Below, piece after piece: positions 9,233 through 17,724 of a stretch of 64,000 bases of DNA. The translations under genes were made by a program, and so were the position numbers. The number at the start of each line of letters is the position of its first letter. Position 1 is the stretch's first letter. The notes beneath the pieces were generated by a model that saw only the letters and a program-made list of their open reading frames with translations, was not told the DNA's origin and did no database searches. The DNA lies in contig CAXXFU010000002.1 in NCBI GenBank assembly GCA_963675235.2, forward strand, positions 248,001 to 312,000. Direction: 5' to 3'. Source of the stretch: JAHJQZ01 sp963675235 (lineage in GTDB: Bacteria > Pseudomonadota > Alphaproteobacteria > Rhizobiales > Devosiaceae).

Positions 9233-10107
9233 CTTCTCGATCCTTGCTCCGGATTGCCAACAAGGTTGCTGCGGTAAGCGTGAAAAAGATCACCGTAATA
9301 TACATTCTCGGTCTCGCGCGATCCGGAACGACATACGTGTCCTATGAGCTGGCAGGCATGCTTGGATGTGTATCATTGGGCGAAATCGGTAAAATACTGG
9401 AAACGTATGACGATCCGATAGAGTACCAGCGATACAAGGACGAAAAACGGATCTGCAGCTGTGGTCGGGTGCCGGAGGAATGCGCTTTCTGGGGCGAGAT
9501 ACTTTCGCCACCTAACTCTAAGACACATGCTTCTTACCAAGACGTTCTTCGGAAAGCGGCTCGAGAGTTTCCAGATTGCGCGGTTTTCGTCGATTCTTCG
9601 AAAACTCTGCCCCGCCTCAGAAAGCTGCAGGAAGCGGCTGCAAGTCTTCGCGACGAGCTGCAAGTCGACATCAAAGTGGTGCACGTGGTTCGGCATTATT
9701 TCGGCGTTGTGCGCTCTTACATAAAATATCGGGGACGCATCAGAAGGAGTTGGATATTAAACAATGCCTTCACCTATGCGTTTTACTGGCTCGCCAAAAA
9801 CAAAGAAATGGAGACAACGATCAATTGGATGGGGATAGAAAATGTCTCTGTTTACTATGAGCGATGCCTTTTTGATGGCAAAAAATACTATAGACGGTGG
9901 CTAAAGGAGTTGAATTTAGGCGAGGGTCAAAATTCGGCAATTATCCACGAGGCAAGTGGCAACGAGTCCTTCAAGAGCTCATATGCCGCTGACGGTGAAA
10001 AGCGGTATGACTATCGCTGGTTCACGGAATTACCTTCTCTCTTTTCATTCCTGTTTTTTCTGCAGTTCTTTTACATTAGGCGCATCGCTGCAAAATGGAA
10101 GAACTGA
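9229..10107 (+). CDS. Sulfotransferase-like protein
   Basis: PAPS-dependent sulfotransferases move a sulfate group to a sugar hydroxyl. This 292-residue protein has the 5'-phosphosulfate loop-like motif LGLARSGTTYVSYEL near residue 26 and a 3'-phosphate-binding-like block VRHYFGVVRSYIKYRGR. It also has a CSCGR...ECAFW cysteine cluster often seen in bacterial members. The start is taken at 9229, an ATG overlapping the flippase stop as ATGA. The 3' end overlaps the next gene by 13 bases. The C terminus (LFSFLFFLQFFYI) is hydrophobic. In context it probably sulfates the repeat unit; no PAPS-supply genes are in the window. Confidence 0.75.
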   Translation: MTSRSLLRIANKVAAVSVKKITVIYILGLARSGTTYVSYELAGMLGCVSLGEIGKILETYDDPIEYQRYKDEKRICSCGRVPEECAFWGEILSPPNSKTHASYQDVLRKAAREFPDCAVFVDSSKTLPRLRKLQEAAASLRDELQVDIKVVHVVRHYFGVVRSYIKYRGRIRRSWILNNAFTYAFYWLAKNKEMETTINWMGIENVSVYYERCLFDGKKYYRRWLKELNLGEGQNSAIIHEASGNESFKSSYAADGEKRYDYRWFTELPSLFSFLFFLQFFYIRRIAAKWKN

Positions 10108-11378
10108 TACTCGCCGCAGGAATCGCAGGACTGTTTTTGCTGGCTTTCGTTAGCTCGGTACGAAAGGGATATCTGGTCCCTGACTTAGGCATGGCGTTCG
10201 TTGTTGCTGGTGTGCTTTTCGCATCCTTTGTGCCCATAGACGTGATCATGGGTAACAGAATTCGACCAAGCGACGTGTTTATCGACTTTCATAGTCCCTG
10301 GAACACTCAGATCATAAGTTATACTTTTTTTGCGTTTTTTGCGTTTATTTCCGCGTTTTCTATTGCATTCTACACTACTCGTCTTTCTGTAGGGCGGCGG
10401 CAATATTCATTTATGTTCCTTGGAGAAATAAACCCATATATTTACGCGCTTATAGTTTTTGTGATATTGGTTATGGCAATAGGGACCGACTATTACTTTA
10501 TAGATGGCCAAAAAATAGGAGGATTTGTAAATTCCATAAAGCAGGCAAGGAATGAAATTGGTAGCTCCAATTCAATATATAACGCGACTCGATATCTATC
10601 CAATCTTTCAACGTCAACAATATATATTTCTTTATTCGCGTCTAATAGGAAAAAGTTAGTCCTTATTGCGTTTATTTTGCTTATAGTGAATTCAGTATAT
10701 TACTCAGATAGGTCAAATCTGCTAATTTACGTAGCATTGTATTTTTTGACCGCAAACTTCAAGCTTATCTCTATTAAGAGCATAACAATACTAATTCTAG
10801 TCATTTTCGCTGGCCTGTTCCTAAAGCCGTTCGCGAATTATGCCAACGAGACTCTTTTGGAAGGTAGGAATGAGAGCCTGTGGAGCTATTTTCAGCGAAG
10901 CTCGATTTCCTTGTCGAGATTCGAAGGCTTGAGCGCGTTTGAAATCACCTCCCATGTTCTGACGACTGAACCGCCTGGGCAGCTCCAAGGGAAAACCTAT
11001 CTCGCCGATACCTTGTACAACGCCGTGCCAGCTCTTGATCCGCCGGCAGGATACGAGCCACTGAATGTCGAATACTCCCGCTCACTCAATCGCGGATCGG
11101 TAGGTCGATTCGGCTTCTCTCCAATTGCCGAGGCCTACCTGAATTTCGGCTTGCCGGGAATTCCGGCCGTTGGCCTTATTCTTGGATTCCTGATCGCCCT
11201 TATAAACAGATACGGCCATCCGCTAATCTACGTCATGACTCTAGAGCTTGCTTTCCGATTTTACCGCACGGATTTTGCCAGTCTGTTCAAAAGATATTTC
11301 GTTGTCGAACTGGCATTCACCATCGTAGCGATCATTATCGTAAGCGCTCTTGCTAAAAGAAGACGAACAGATGCTTGA
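10095..11378 (+). CDS. Wzy-like repeat-unit polymerase (multi-spanning membrane protein)
   Basis: The 427-residue protein has about ten hydrophobic segments and a long polar loop (about residues 255-350) holding LEGRNESLWSYFQRSSIS and RGSVGRFGFSPIAEAYLNFG. That arrangement is typical of O-antigen or exopolysaccharide polymerases, including the F-x-x-I/L-x-E-x-Y-x-N-x-G type signature before the last segments. It overlaps the gene on each side, within the coupled run from 5080. Bases 10,300-10,800 are very AT-rich. Wzy proteins share little sequence, so the call rests on topology, the loop signature and position. Confidence 0.7.
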   Translation: MEELILAAGIAGLFLLAFVSSVRKGYLVPDLGMAFVVAGVLFASFVPIDVIMGNRIRPSDVFIDFHSPWNTQIISYTFFAFFAFISAFSIAFYTTRLSVGRRQYSFMFLGEINPYIYALIVFVILVMAIGTDYYFIDGQKIGGFVNSIKQARNEIGSSNSIYNATRYLSNLSTSTIYISLFASNRKKLVLIAFILLIVNSVYYSDRSNLLIYVALYFLTANFKLISIKSITILILVIFAGLFLKPFANYANETLLEGRNESLWSYFQRSSISLSRFEGLSAFEITSHVLTTEPPGQLQGKTYLADTLYNAVPALDPPAGYEPLNVEYSRSLNRGSVGRFGFSPIAEAYLNFGLPGIPAVGLILGFLIALINRYGHPLIYVMTLELAFRFYRTDFASLFKRYFVVELAFTIVAIIIVSALAKRRRTDA

Positions 11379-12843
11379 GATACTTCGTGAGTCGTTCGCA
11401 GAACTTAACAAAAAAGTGAAGTACTGCAGCTTCAAGTCGAATGACCATCTGCAGGAAGGCCTTGAAGGCAAGACAGACGTCGACCTGCTTGTTGCCCGCA
11501 AAGATGCCGATATGCTGGGCGTCATTTTGATGAAGCTCGGATTCAAGCGTACGCTGGCGGGTTATGGTGTCCGTAACCACTCTCGAGAAGGATTTCTCGG
11601 TTTGGACGAAAATACCGGGAAGCTCGTCTACCTTGACGTACAATACACGCTCCTTTTCGGAGAAAACCGTGTTCGGGAATATGCGCTCGACGCTCTTGCT
11701 CAGTTGACGCTCGATACTCGCATTATGCACGCGGATTATGACGTTTTCATCTCACATCCAGCGATCGAGCTTGAGACATTATTGGTGCGGGCCGCGCTCA
11801 AATTCGGGTTTTTCGAACGGTTTCGAGCGATTTTGGGGATGCAGCACTGGAGCAATTCTTGGGAGGAGCAGTTTTGCGAGATTCAGATTCGTCGACGCGC
11901 ATCCGAGGCGCCAGATGATCAACAACCGTCTTGGCTCGGAAGGGAATTGCAGATACCGAGGGATGTAAGCAACCGCTACCTTGTTAGCGTTCGCAGGCTT
12001 GTGAAATCCAAATTGAAGTTTCAACGCAGTCATGGCGCGCTGGCGGGAGCAGCTACACGCTTTGCAATGGAACTCAATGGGATTCTGTGCTGGTTCAATA
12101 GGACACATTTTGGTCAGCGGCTCGGATTTCGTCGCAAGAGCTTGGTGACAGGTGGAGTTCCGATCGTTCTGGTTGGCGTTGATGGCTCGGGAAAATCAAC
12201 CCAGAGAAAGCTGCTTGCGAAAAAGCTTGGCTGGAAACTCGATAGCTGTTCAGTCTACCTTGGCGCAGGCGACGGGCCGGCAAGCTGGCATCGATGGTTC
12301 CTGATCAAACTGCGCAATAGCGTCTTCAAGGAATCGACGCGCGGTGAAGGCAGTTTCGGCAAGGCCGGCGAAGAAAAGTCGGAATCGGTCGTCAAACGGT
12401 TGGGAAAGTTTGCCTGGGCCATTTCACTGGCACTGGAAAAGCGCAAGAAGCTCCGTTCAATTGGGCGGATGTCTCGCTCCGGGGTTCTGGTCTTGGTGGA
12501 CAGGTGCCCGCAAACATCCACGCCGGGATTCAATGACGGACCTCTGCTAGCAAAGCTGCGGGAGCATTCTTCAGCGCCGTTGAGGGCAATCGCCCGATTT
12601 GAATGGCGCATCTATCAGGCCCTTCTGGAAGAACTTGCGCCAATTCTCGTCCAACTCGATCTCGATCACGCAACCAGCACAGAGCGCGGCGAGACGCTGA
12701 GCGAACCTTATTTCGCAGCCAGAAAGCAAGCCGTGGACGGGATTGCAGCCAGCTATCGGGGGCCGGTCGTACTTGTGGATGCCAAGCGTGAATCAGGGGA
12801 AGTCTCTCGCCAGATCATCGCAGGAATCTGGCAATACATATAG
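11371..12843 (+). CDS. Nucleotidyltransferase-like / thymidylate-kinase-like fusion protein
   Basis: The 490-residue protein has two parts. The N-terminal half carries a GKTDVDLLV motif near residue 31, resembling the G-x-D-x-D signature of minimal nucleotidyltransferases. The C-terminal half has a Walker A loop (GVDGSGKST, about residue 268) and a fold order like thymidylate kinase, including a later DRCPQT block. The ATG at 11371 has a GAAGA site upstream and overlaps the previous stop; a TTG at 11350 is the alternative. Similar fusions occur in polysaccharide loci, but I know of no established reaction. A role in phosphorylating a sugar or glycan is speculation. Confidence 0.65.
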   Translation: MLEILRESFAELNKKVKYCSFKSNDHLQEGLEGKTDVDLLVARKDADMLGVILMKLGFKRTLAGYGVRNHSREGFLGLDENTGKLVYLDVQYTLLFGENRVREYALDALAQLTLDTRIMHADYDVFISHPAIELETLLVRAALKFGFFERFRAILGMQHWSNSWEEQFCEIQIRRRASEAPDDQQPSWLGRELQIPRDVSNRYLVSVRRLVKSKLKFQRSHGALAGAATRFAMELNGILCWFNRTHFGQRLGFRRKSLVTGGVPIVLVGVDGSGKSTQRKLLAKKLGWKLDSCSVYLGAGDGPASWHRWFLIKLRNSVFKESTRGEGSFGKAGEEKSESVVKRLGKFAWAISLALEKRKKLRSIGRMSRSGVLVLVDRCPQTSTPGFNDGPLLAKLREHSSAPLRAIARFEWRIYQALLEELAPILVQLDLDHATSTERGETLSEPYFAARKQAVDGIAASYRGPVVLVDAKRESGEVSRQIIAGIWQYI

Positions 12844-12845
12844 AA

Positions 12846-13742
12846 ATGGGAGGTGGCAGCTTGCTCAAGAACAGCACCGCCGACGTTGTCCGTAATTCAA
12901 AAGCTCCGGATGGCAGTTTGGTCGTGGACGGCGCAATGGATCTCAAGAATCTGTTTCTGTTTGCCCTGTCTCAATGGATCGGTTTGATTGTGTCGTTCAT
13001 TGGTGCGTTCGCCATCGCATTCTTCTATTTCGGGACCGTGGCCGAAACTCCCAAAAGCATTGCAGCGATAGAACTCGATCTTGGCCAATTCGGAATCAAC
13101 TGGTTTTTGAGTCCTGAATTTGCCGAGGAATTGCGCAATGAAATGCTGTTTGAGGGCGTAGCAGATGGAGACCCGTCTACAGTTGCTGCACAGATCGCCG
13201 ATACCGTAAAGCTCCAAAATCTGGGGCGCAACATCTGGCGGCTGAGTTACAGCCACACGGACTCTGACATTGCCCGCCTTGTTGTCCAAAAAGCTTTGCT
13301 TCTTGCCGAGAAGACATATCTGAACAAATTCAACAACAAGGTTTTAGAGGATCAAGCCTACCTGTTGAGCGTCTATCGTCGCTTGGCGAGCTCATTCCTG
13401 CAACGGTATGTCTCGTCCTCTGAACTGGTGCCCTCCGACCAGGCAAAGGTGAACACTGAGCAAGTGCTGGAAAAGCTGAGTGAACTGGAGCAGCGAGTCG
13501 CGCATGCAATGCGCGACATGACTTTCGAAATCGCCCCGACAACTGTTAGGGACATCGAGAGAAGCGCTTTTCCGATACGGGCTGTATCGACCATAGATGT
13601 CAACAAGGCGAAAGCACAGAACGCGGCGAATTTCGCAGTCTTCTATGCGATTTTGGCGATGGTAGCTTACGCTCTATTCGCATTGTCCCGTGCGCGGATA
13701 AGAGAGTGGCAGGTCGTGGCGTCTCAGCACCAACGCCGATGA
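12846..13742 (+). CDS. Wzz-like chain-length determinant protein (probable)
   Basis: The 298-residue protein has one membrane segment near residues 35-60 (LFLFALSQWIGLIVSFIGAF) and another near residues 262-285 (FAVFYAILAMVAYALFALS), with a long, partly helical periplasmic stretch between. This is the polysaccharide co-polymerase topology that sets chain length together with a Wzy polymerase. The start lies 2 bases after the preceding stop. No tyrosine-kinase domain is attached. Sequence similarity to known Wzz is weak by eye, so the assignment rests on topology and location just after the polymerase. Confidence 0.55.
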   Translation: MGGGSLLKNSTADVVRNSKAPDGSLVVDGAMDLKNLFLFALSQWIGLIVSFIGAFAIAFFYFGTVAETPKSIAAIELDLGQFGINWFLSPEFAEELRNEMLFEGVADGDPSTVAAQIADTVKLQNLGRNIWRLSYSHTDSDIARLVVQKALLLAEKTYLNKFNNKVLEDQAYLLSVYRRLASSFLQRYVSSSELVPSDQAKVNTEQVLEKLSELEQRVAHAMRDMTFEIAPTTVRDIERSAFPIRAVSTIDVNKAKAQNAANFAVFYAILAMVAYALFALSRARIREWQVVASQHQRR

Positions 13743-13914
13743 AAGGCTTTTTCCATGAACTGAGTTCCTGCGGCGTTAACTTAGCTGACCCTTACGGAGC
13801 CCGATTGCCTGACTGTGCCATTCCGTCATAAGGGAAACGTGACTGCCAATGCAACGATAATCGGTCGTATCGGCAGGTCGTGCTCGCCAACCTAGTATAC
13901 GATCACGGACTTCT
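13743..13914. other. Intergenic gap before the ligase-like gene
   Basis: About 170 bases separate the tightly overlapping run ending at 13742 from the next plus-strand gene. It is the first real gap since 5080 and may hold a promoter, but I see no convincing -35/-10 pair or terminator stem. Confidence 0.3.
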
Positions 13915-15126
13915 GTGATGACACACCTCGCTCCCAAAATCATGATGGCGATGCTGCTGATGACCGGCATAGTCCTTTTGCCGGTATTCTCCTATGTGGT
14001 CGTGTATCTCGCAATAGTGAGTGCCATGATAGGGTTTTTGATCACGCTCCCGACGAGCTTCGACCAAATCAAGAATAACATGTTTCTGCCTGTCTGGATT
14101 GGCTTTGCGCTTCTAGCTATTGCCGCAGTCACCCCTGACAAAGTCCCAGCGGACTTCATGGTGTTCATCTACCTGGCGCCGCTCATTCTCATGCCATTTG
14201 TATATGCCTTCGCCATTTCCCTCGACTTTCGTGAGCTGATTACGATAATCGGAATAGCTTGCGTTCTTGCGGTATCGATTGCAGCGATCGAGTCTGTAGT
14301 AGAATCGGTTGTGCTAGACTCCGGACGAGCTGGTAGTGGCAACAATCCGATTCACTTTGCATCCATCGCTGTCGTGCTGGGGTGCTTCGCGCCAATAGGA
14401 CTTTTTGGCACTACCTCGACATGGCGGGCCGTTTTTCTCTCCGGCCCTGTTTTGGGTGTTTCGGTGACGCTTCTGTCCGGCTCCAAGGGGCCGCTGCTTG
14501 CCGGACTGATTATGAGTGCCGTCACCTTGGTGTTTGTTGTGATGTGGTTCCCGTCCCTCAGACGGCTGATTGTGGCTGCGCTAGTTCTGGGATCGGCGTT
14601 TTTGGCCGGATTAGCGATCTTGGGCAACACATCCTACACCCGAGCCGTCGATTTATTCGGCGATGTCATCGACCTTGCGCAGGGGCAGTCGGACCTGCCC
14701 AGTTCAGTATCTGAAAGGATTCTGTTTTACGAATCCGCGTTTGCAGCCTTTGTCGACAAGCCCTGGACCGGCCTTGGCTTCAGCAGGCTCTCTGAAGTCC
14801 CTGCCTTGTATCTTCAAACTCCGAAAGCCGCGGAGCTCAACTACGAGCATCTACATAGCGACCTGCTCGACTTTATCGCGTCGAGTGGCATTCTCGGCCT
14901 GTTGAGTTATGCCGCGTTTGTTTTTTCGCCGCTGCTGTTGGTGTTTTACGCCAGAGATGAGCAAAGCCGACGCATTGCTATGTTTGGAGGCGTTTTGATT
15001 GCGGTTGGCTATGTCGTTCTGGGCTTGTCGAATGCGGTGCTAGGTGTTTTGCCGCAGACTATGCTGTTTGCCCTGCTTACAGGGCTTATCGCGTCTTTTG
15101 TGGCTCCAAAGACAGCCGAGCGTTGA
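13915..15126 (+). CDS. O-antigen ligase / polymerase family membrane protein (Wzy_C-like)
   Basis: The 403-residue, multi-spanning inner-membrane protein has the O-antigen ligase family layout. Paired N-terminal hydrophobic segments are followed by a segment around GSKGPLLAGLIMSAV and then a periplasmic loop with ERILFYESAFAAFVDKPWTGLGFSR, the R...W-x-G-x-G pattern of the Wzy_C domain. A conserved histidine follows (NYEHLHSDLLDF). Such proteins either ligate the finished chain to lipid A core or polymerise repeat units. Starts GTG at 13915 and ATG at 13918 are both possible. The 3' end overlaps the opposite-strand gene by 41 bases. With a separate Wzy-like protein nearby, ligase is the favoured reading. 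Confidence 0.75.
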   Translation: MMTHLAPKIMMAMLLMTGIVLLPVFSYVVVYLAIVSAMIGFLITLPTSFDQIKNNMFLPVWIGFALLAIAAVTPDKVPADFMVFIYLAPLILMPFVYAFAISLDFRELITIIGIACVLAVSIAAIESVVESVVLDSGRAGSGNNPIHFASIAVVLGCFAPIGLFGTTSTWRAVFLSGPVLGVSVTLLSGSKGPLLAGLIMSAVTLVFVVMWFPSLRRLIVAALVLGSAFLAGLAILGNTSYTRAVDLFGDVIDLAQGQSDLPSSVSERILFYESAFAAFVDKPWTGLGFSRLSEVPALYLQTPKAAELNYEHLHSDLLDFIASSGILGLLSYAAFVFSPLLLVFYARDEQSRRIAMFGGVLIAVGYVVLGLSNAVLGVLPQTMLFALLTGLIASFVAPKTAER

Positions 15127-15799
15127 TAGCCTCTACGACTTTGTCTGTCTGTCCGCTCTCGGAGTTATTCAGCATAATTGCGCGAGCTGCAACACGCTCA
15201 TGCACGGCGACGCGCTCGAAAAGCATGTGCGCGTGCTCTGCGAAGGCACGCAGTTCACCGGCGCTGTGAAGGCGGCGCGGCTTGTCCAGTCTTGCGAGTG
15301 TTCTCTCCAGCACCACACTCAGCGGCGTACGAACCAGAACAATAAGGTCAGGCAAGGGAATGTGGTTCAGGTAGGCATCTATGTCGATGTCGCGAGGCGG
15401 CAGGTCGACGTGAACGAGCAGGTTATGCGCGCCATGGATCAAACCTTCATCCATGATAACCAACGCAGCCCCGCGCTTCTTTCGAAGATACTGGAACATG
15501 CCAACCTTGCGCAAATAGCTGCGCACCAGATTCAGCTTTGTTATCGGCGCCACTGCATAAGCATCAAGAAGCCCCGAAGCAAATGCAGCCTCGGATGACA
15601 AAAGCCCTTCTCGGCTGAGGGCCCCAAATGCCATCACGTCGAGCTTCAAGTTCTGCAGCGATGCATTCGAGAGAGTGGAAAAATTGAAATGGCCTTCGTG
15701 ATTGGTCAGAATCTCAGCATGCTTGGAAAGGTCACATAGGAGCCTTTCGGTGAATTGGCTCTTTCCGGCACCGGTTGGACCTGATATTTCGACATGCAT
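15086..15799 (-). CDS. P-loop NTPase / kinase-like protein
   Basis: The 237-residue protein opens with a Walker A loop (GPTGAGKS, residues 7-14), has a Walker B-like block (ALVIMDEGLIHGAHN) and a lid-like arginine-rich region (ERTLARLDKPRR). The size and layout fit a small nucleoside- or sugar-kinase fold. It is the only gene on the minus strand inside the polysaccharide locus and overlaps the convergent ligase-like gene by 41 bases at the 3' ends. Its start faces the next glycosyltransferase across a 128-base gap, a probable divergent promoter region. I do not recognise a characterised homologue. Confidence 0.65.
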   Translation of the reverse strand: MHVEISGPTGAGKSQFTERLLCDLSKHAEILTNHEGHFNFSTLSNASLQNLKLDVMAFGALSREGLLSSEAAFASGLLDAYAVAPITKLNLVRSYLRKVGMFQYLRKKRGAALVIMDEGLIHGAHNLLVHVDLPPRDIDIDAYLNHIPLPDLIVLVRTPLSVVLERTLARLDKPRRLHSAGELRAFAEHAHMLFERVAVHERVAARAIMLNNSESGQTDKVVEAINARLSLEPQKTR

Positions 15800-15927
15800 G
15801 TGATCCCGCCTAAATGCTTGTCTTCACAAGCAAGCCGATTGCCCGGCTCCTTGCGCTGAGATTCGCCCGGGAACTCTGCATTTGCCGTAAGGCAGCTGCA
15901 AGCGATCTCCATCGAAAAAAGTAGACA

Positions 15928-17127
15928 ATGCCAGCTCGCCCTCTGCCTCCAATCTCAGAACAACCCAAGAAAAAAATAGCGCTGGTCATCAATGACGATT
16001 TTTCAATGTATCACTTTCGGGGCGACTTGATACGCGATCTGATTGCCGCAGGGCATATGGTGTATGCCCTCGTACCGGAAGGTGACTACGTTCACAAGAT
16101 CGAACAACTCGGTGCGAAATGCGAAATCACAAGCGTGTCGAGATTCATATCTCCAGTCATGGACCTGACATTTCTTTGGCAGGTCTTTTGGATTTGTCGC
16201 CGGGAACGGTTCGATATCGTCCATAATATGACGATAAAGCCGAATATTTTCGGTACTTTCGCGGCCAAGCTGGCGGGCATTCCCCGCGTGGTTTGCCTGG
16301 TCTCCGGCATGGGATTTGTTTTCGGTGGTGACCGGAGCTTCAGAGAACGTGTCGTCCGCTTTCTCGTTTCTCCGCTTTATCGACTCGCTCTTCATCTCGC
16401 TGACCGAACCTGGTTCCAGAATCCGGATGATTGTCAAAACTTCGTGGACCTCGGACTGTTGCCGAAGTCCAAGAGCGTCGTTATTCGCAGCGGAGGCATA
16501 AATCTGGAGACATTCAATCCCGTGTCCGTATCCGAAGAAAGCCTGAATACGCTTCGCAACGAACTGGGCATTCCTTCCGATGCTAAATGTGCGGCAATGA
16601 TAGCTGCGCGCATGATCTGGAGCAAAGGAGTGCGTGAGTTTGTCGAGGCTGCCAAGGCATTGGAGACCCAATTGCCGGATTGGCACTTCATCATGCTGTG
16701 TCCGCGTGATGAGGAGAGTTGGGACTCGGTCCCTCAAAGCTATATCGACGAAATGCAGTTGGCCAATATGCACGTGGTGGACACTTTCCGGCCGGATGTC
16801 AAAAGTTTCGTGGCCTTGGCTGATATCATGGTTTTACCTTCCTATTATCCTGAAGGAGTTCCCAGAATCCTTCTAGAAGCTTTGGCCATGGAGAAACCAA
16901 TCATTACAACAGATCATCCCGGTTGCCGTGAGACTGTTGACGTCGGCAAAAACGGTTGGCTCATTCCGCCAAGAGATGCAGAGGCTGTGGCAAATGGTAT
17001 CCTCGGTTTGGCAAACAACGAAAATCAGCGTCTATTGTTTGGTCTGGAATCCAGGGCAATTGCAGCGCGCGATTTTGACTCCAATGTAGTTGTTCGCCGG
17101 ATTGTCGAAGAAGTTTACCGCATATGA
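15928..17127 (+). CDS. Glycosyltransferase, GT4 family
   Basis: The 399-residue GT-B fold enzyme resembles the PglA/CapM-type sugar transferases. Its N-terminal acceptor domain contains FDIVHNMTIKPNIFGTFAAKLAGIPRVVC, split here across the fold. The C-terminal donor domain has AARMIWSKGVREF and then YYPEGVPRILLEALAMEKPII, with the E-x7-E pair. It probably adds a sugar to the growing lipid-linked oligosaccharide in the cytoplasm. The broken methyltransferase starts about 20 bases downstream. The annotated ATG gives a slightly long N terminus (SEQPKKKIALVINDD begins the core), so a later start is possible. Confidence 0.85.
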   Translation: MPARPLPPISEQPKKKIALVINDDFSMYHFRGDLIRDLIAAGHMVYALVPEGDYVHKIEQLGAKCEITSVSRFISPVMDLTFLWQVFWICRRERFDIVHNMTIKPNIFGTFAAKLAGIPRVVCLVSGMGFVFGGDRSFRERVVRFLVSPLYRLALHLADRTWFQNPDDCQNFVDLGLLPKSKSVVIRSGGINLETFNPVSVSEESLNTLRNELGIPSDAKCAAMIAARMIWSKGVREFVEAAKALETQLPDWHFIMLCPRDEESWDSVPQSYIDEMQLANMHVVDTFRPDVKSFVALADIMVLPSYYPEGVPRILLEALAMEKPIITTDHPGCRETVDVGKNGWLIPPRDAEAVANGILGLANNENQRLLFGLESRAIAARDFDSNVVVRRIVEEVYRI

Positions 17128-17145
17128 CGTAGATTGGAGCGAGTT

Positions 17146-17724
17146 GTGAAACTGGAAGCTAGAAAAGAAGCCGAAAAGGAATTTCACGACAAGCTTCGCA
17201 CGATAGATGGTGACTCTGGGGTTGCAGAAACCCCGTTGGTCCCTTGAGCTGGAAGATAAAATTCAGTCAAATCCGCTTTGGGCGAATATGAGATACTATT
17301 CGATCGAGCGGAAAAGCCGTGATATCGTACTCGGTTGGTTCGATGAATTGGCGCCGGGCAAGGATGTTCTAGATTACTGCTGCGGCAATGGTGCAGATGG
17401 CATCTATATCGCCCATAAAGGGGCGAAGAGTGTCATTGGCATAGTTATCTCGGATATCTCCATCGACAATTGCCGAGAACTCGCCAAGCAGGAAGGTGTT
17501 ACCACCGCCGCCTTTCAGGTGGCAGATGCGGAAAATACCAGTTTCGCAGATAGCAGCTGTGACGTTGTGACCGAATATGGGTCGCTGCATCACCTCGATC
17601 TCGAATACGCAATTCCCGAAATCGCACGCAATTTAAAGCAGGACGGCATCGTCATTTGCAACGAAGTCCGTGCTCACAATCCCATTATTCACGCGTATTG
17701 GCGACTTACGCCAAAATCTACGTC
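17146..17724 (+). pseudogene. SAM-dependent methyltransferase, frameshifted and truncated by an insertion
   Basis: Starting at the GTG at 17146, the frame reads KLEARKEAEKEFHDKLR, the usual start of a class I methyltransferase family, but stops near 17236. The rest continues in another frame from about 17225: ELEDKIQSNPLWANMRYYSIERKSRD, then DYCCGNGADG (SAM-binding motif I) and EYGSLHHLDLEYA. The coding similarity ends where an IS3-type terminus begins at 17725. The gene therefore lost its C-terminal third and also carries an N-terminal frameshift, so it is dead unless the shift is a sequencing error. Confidence 0.75.
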
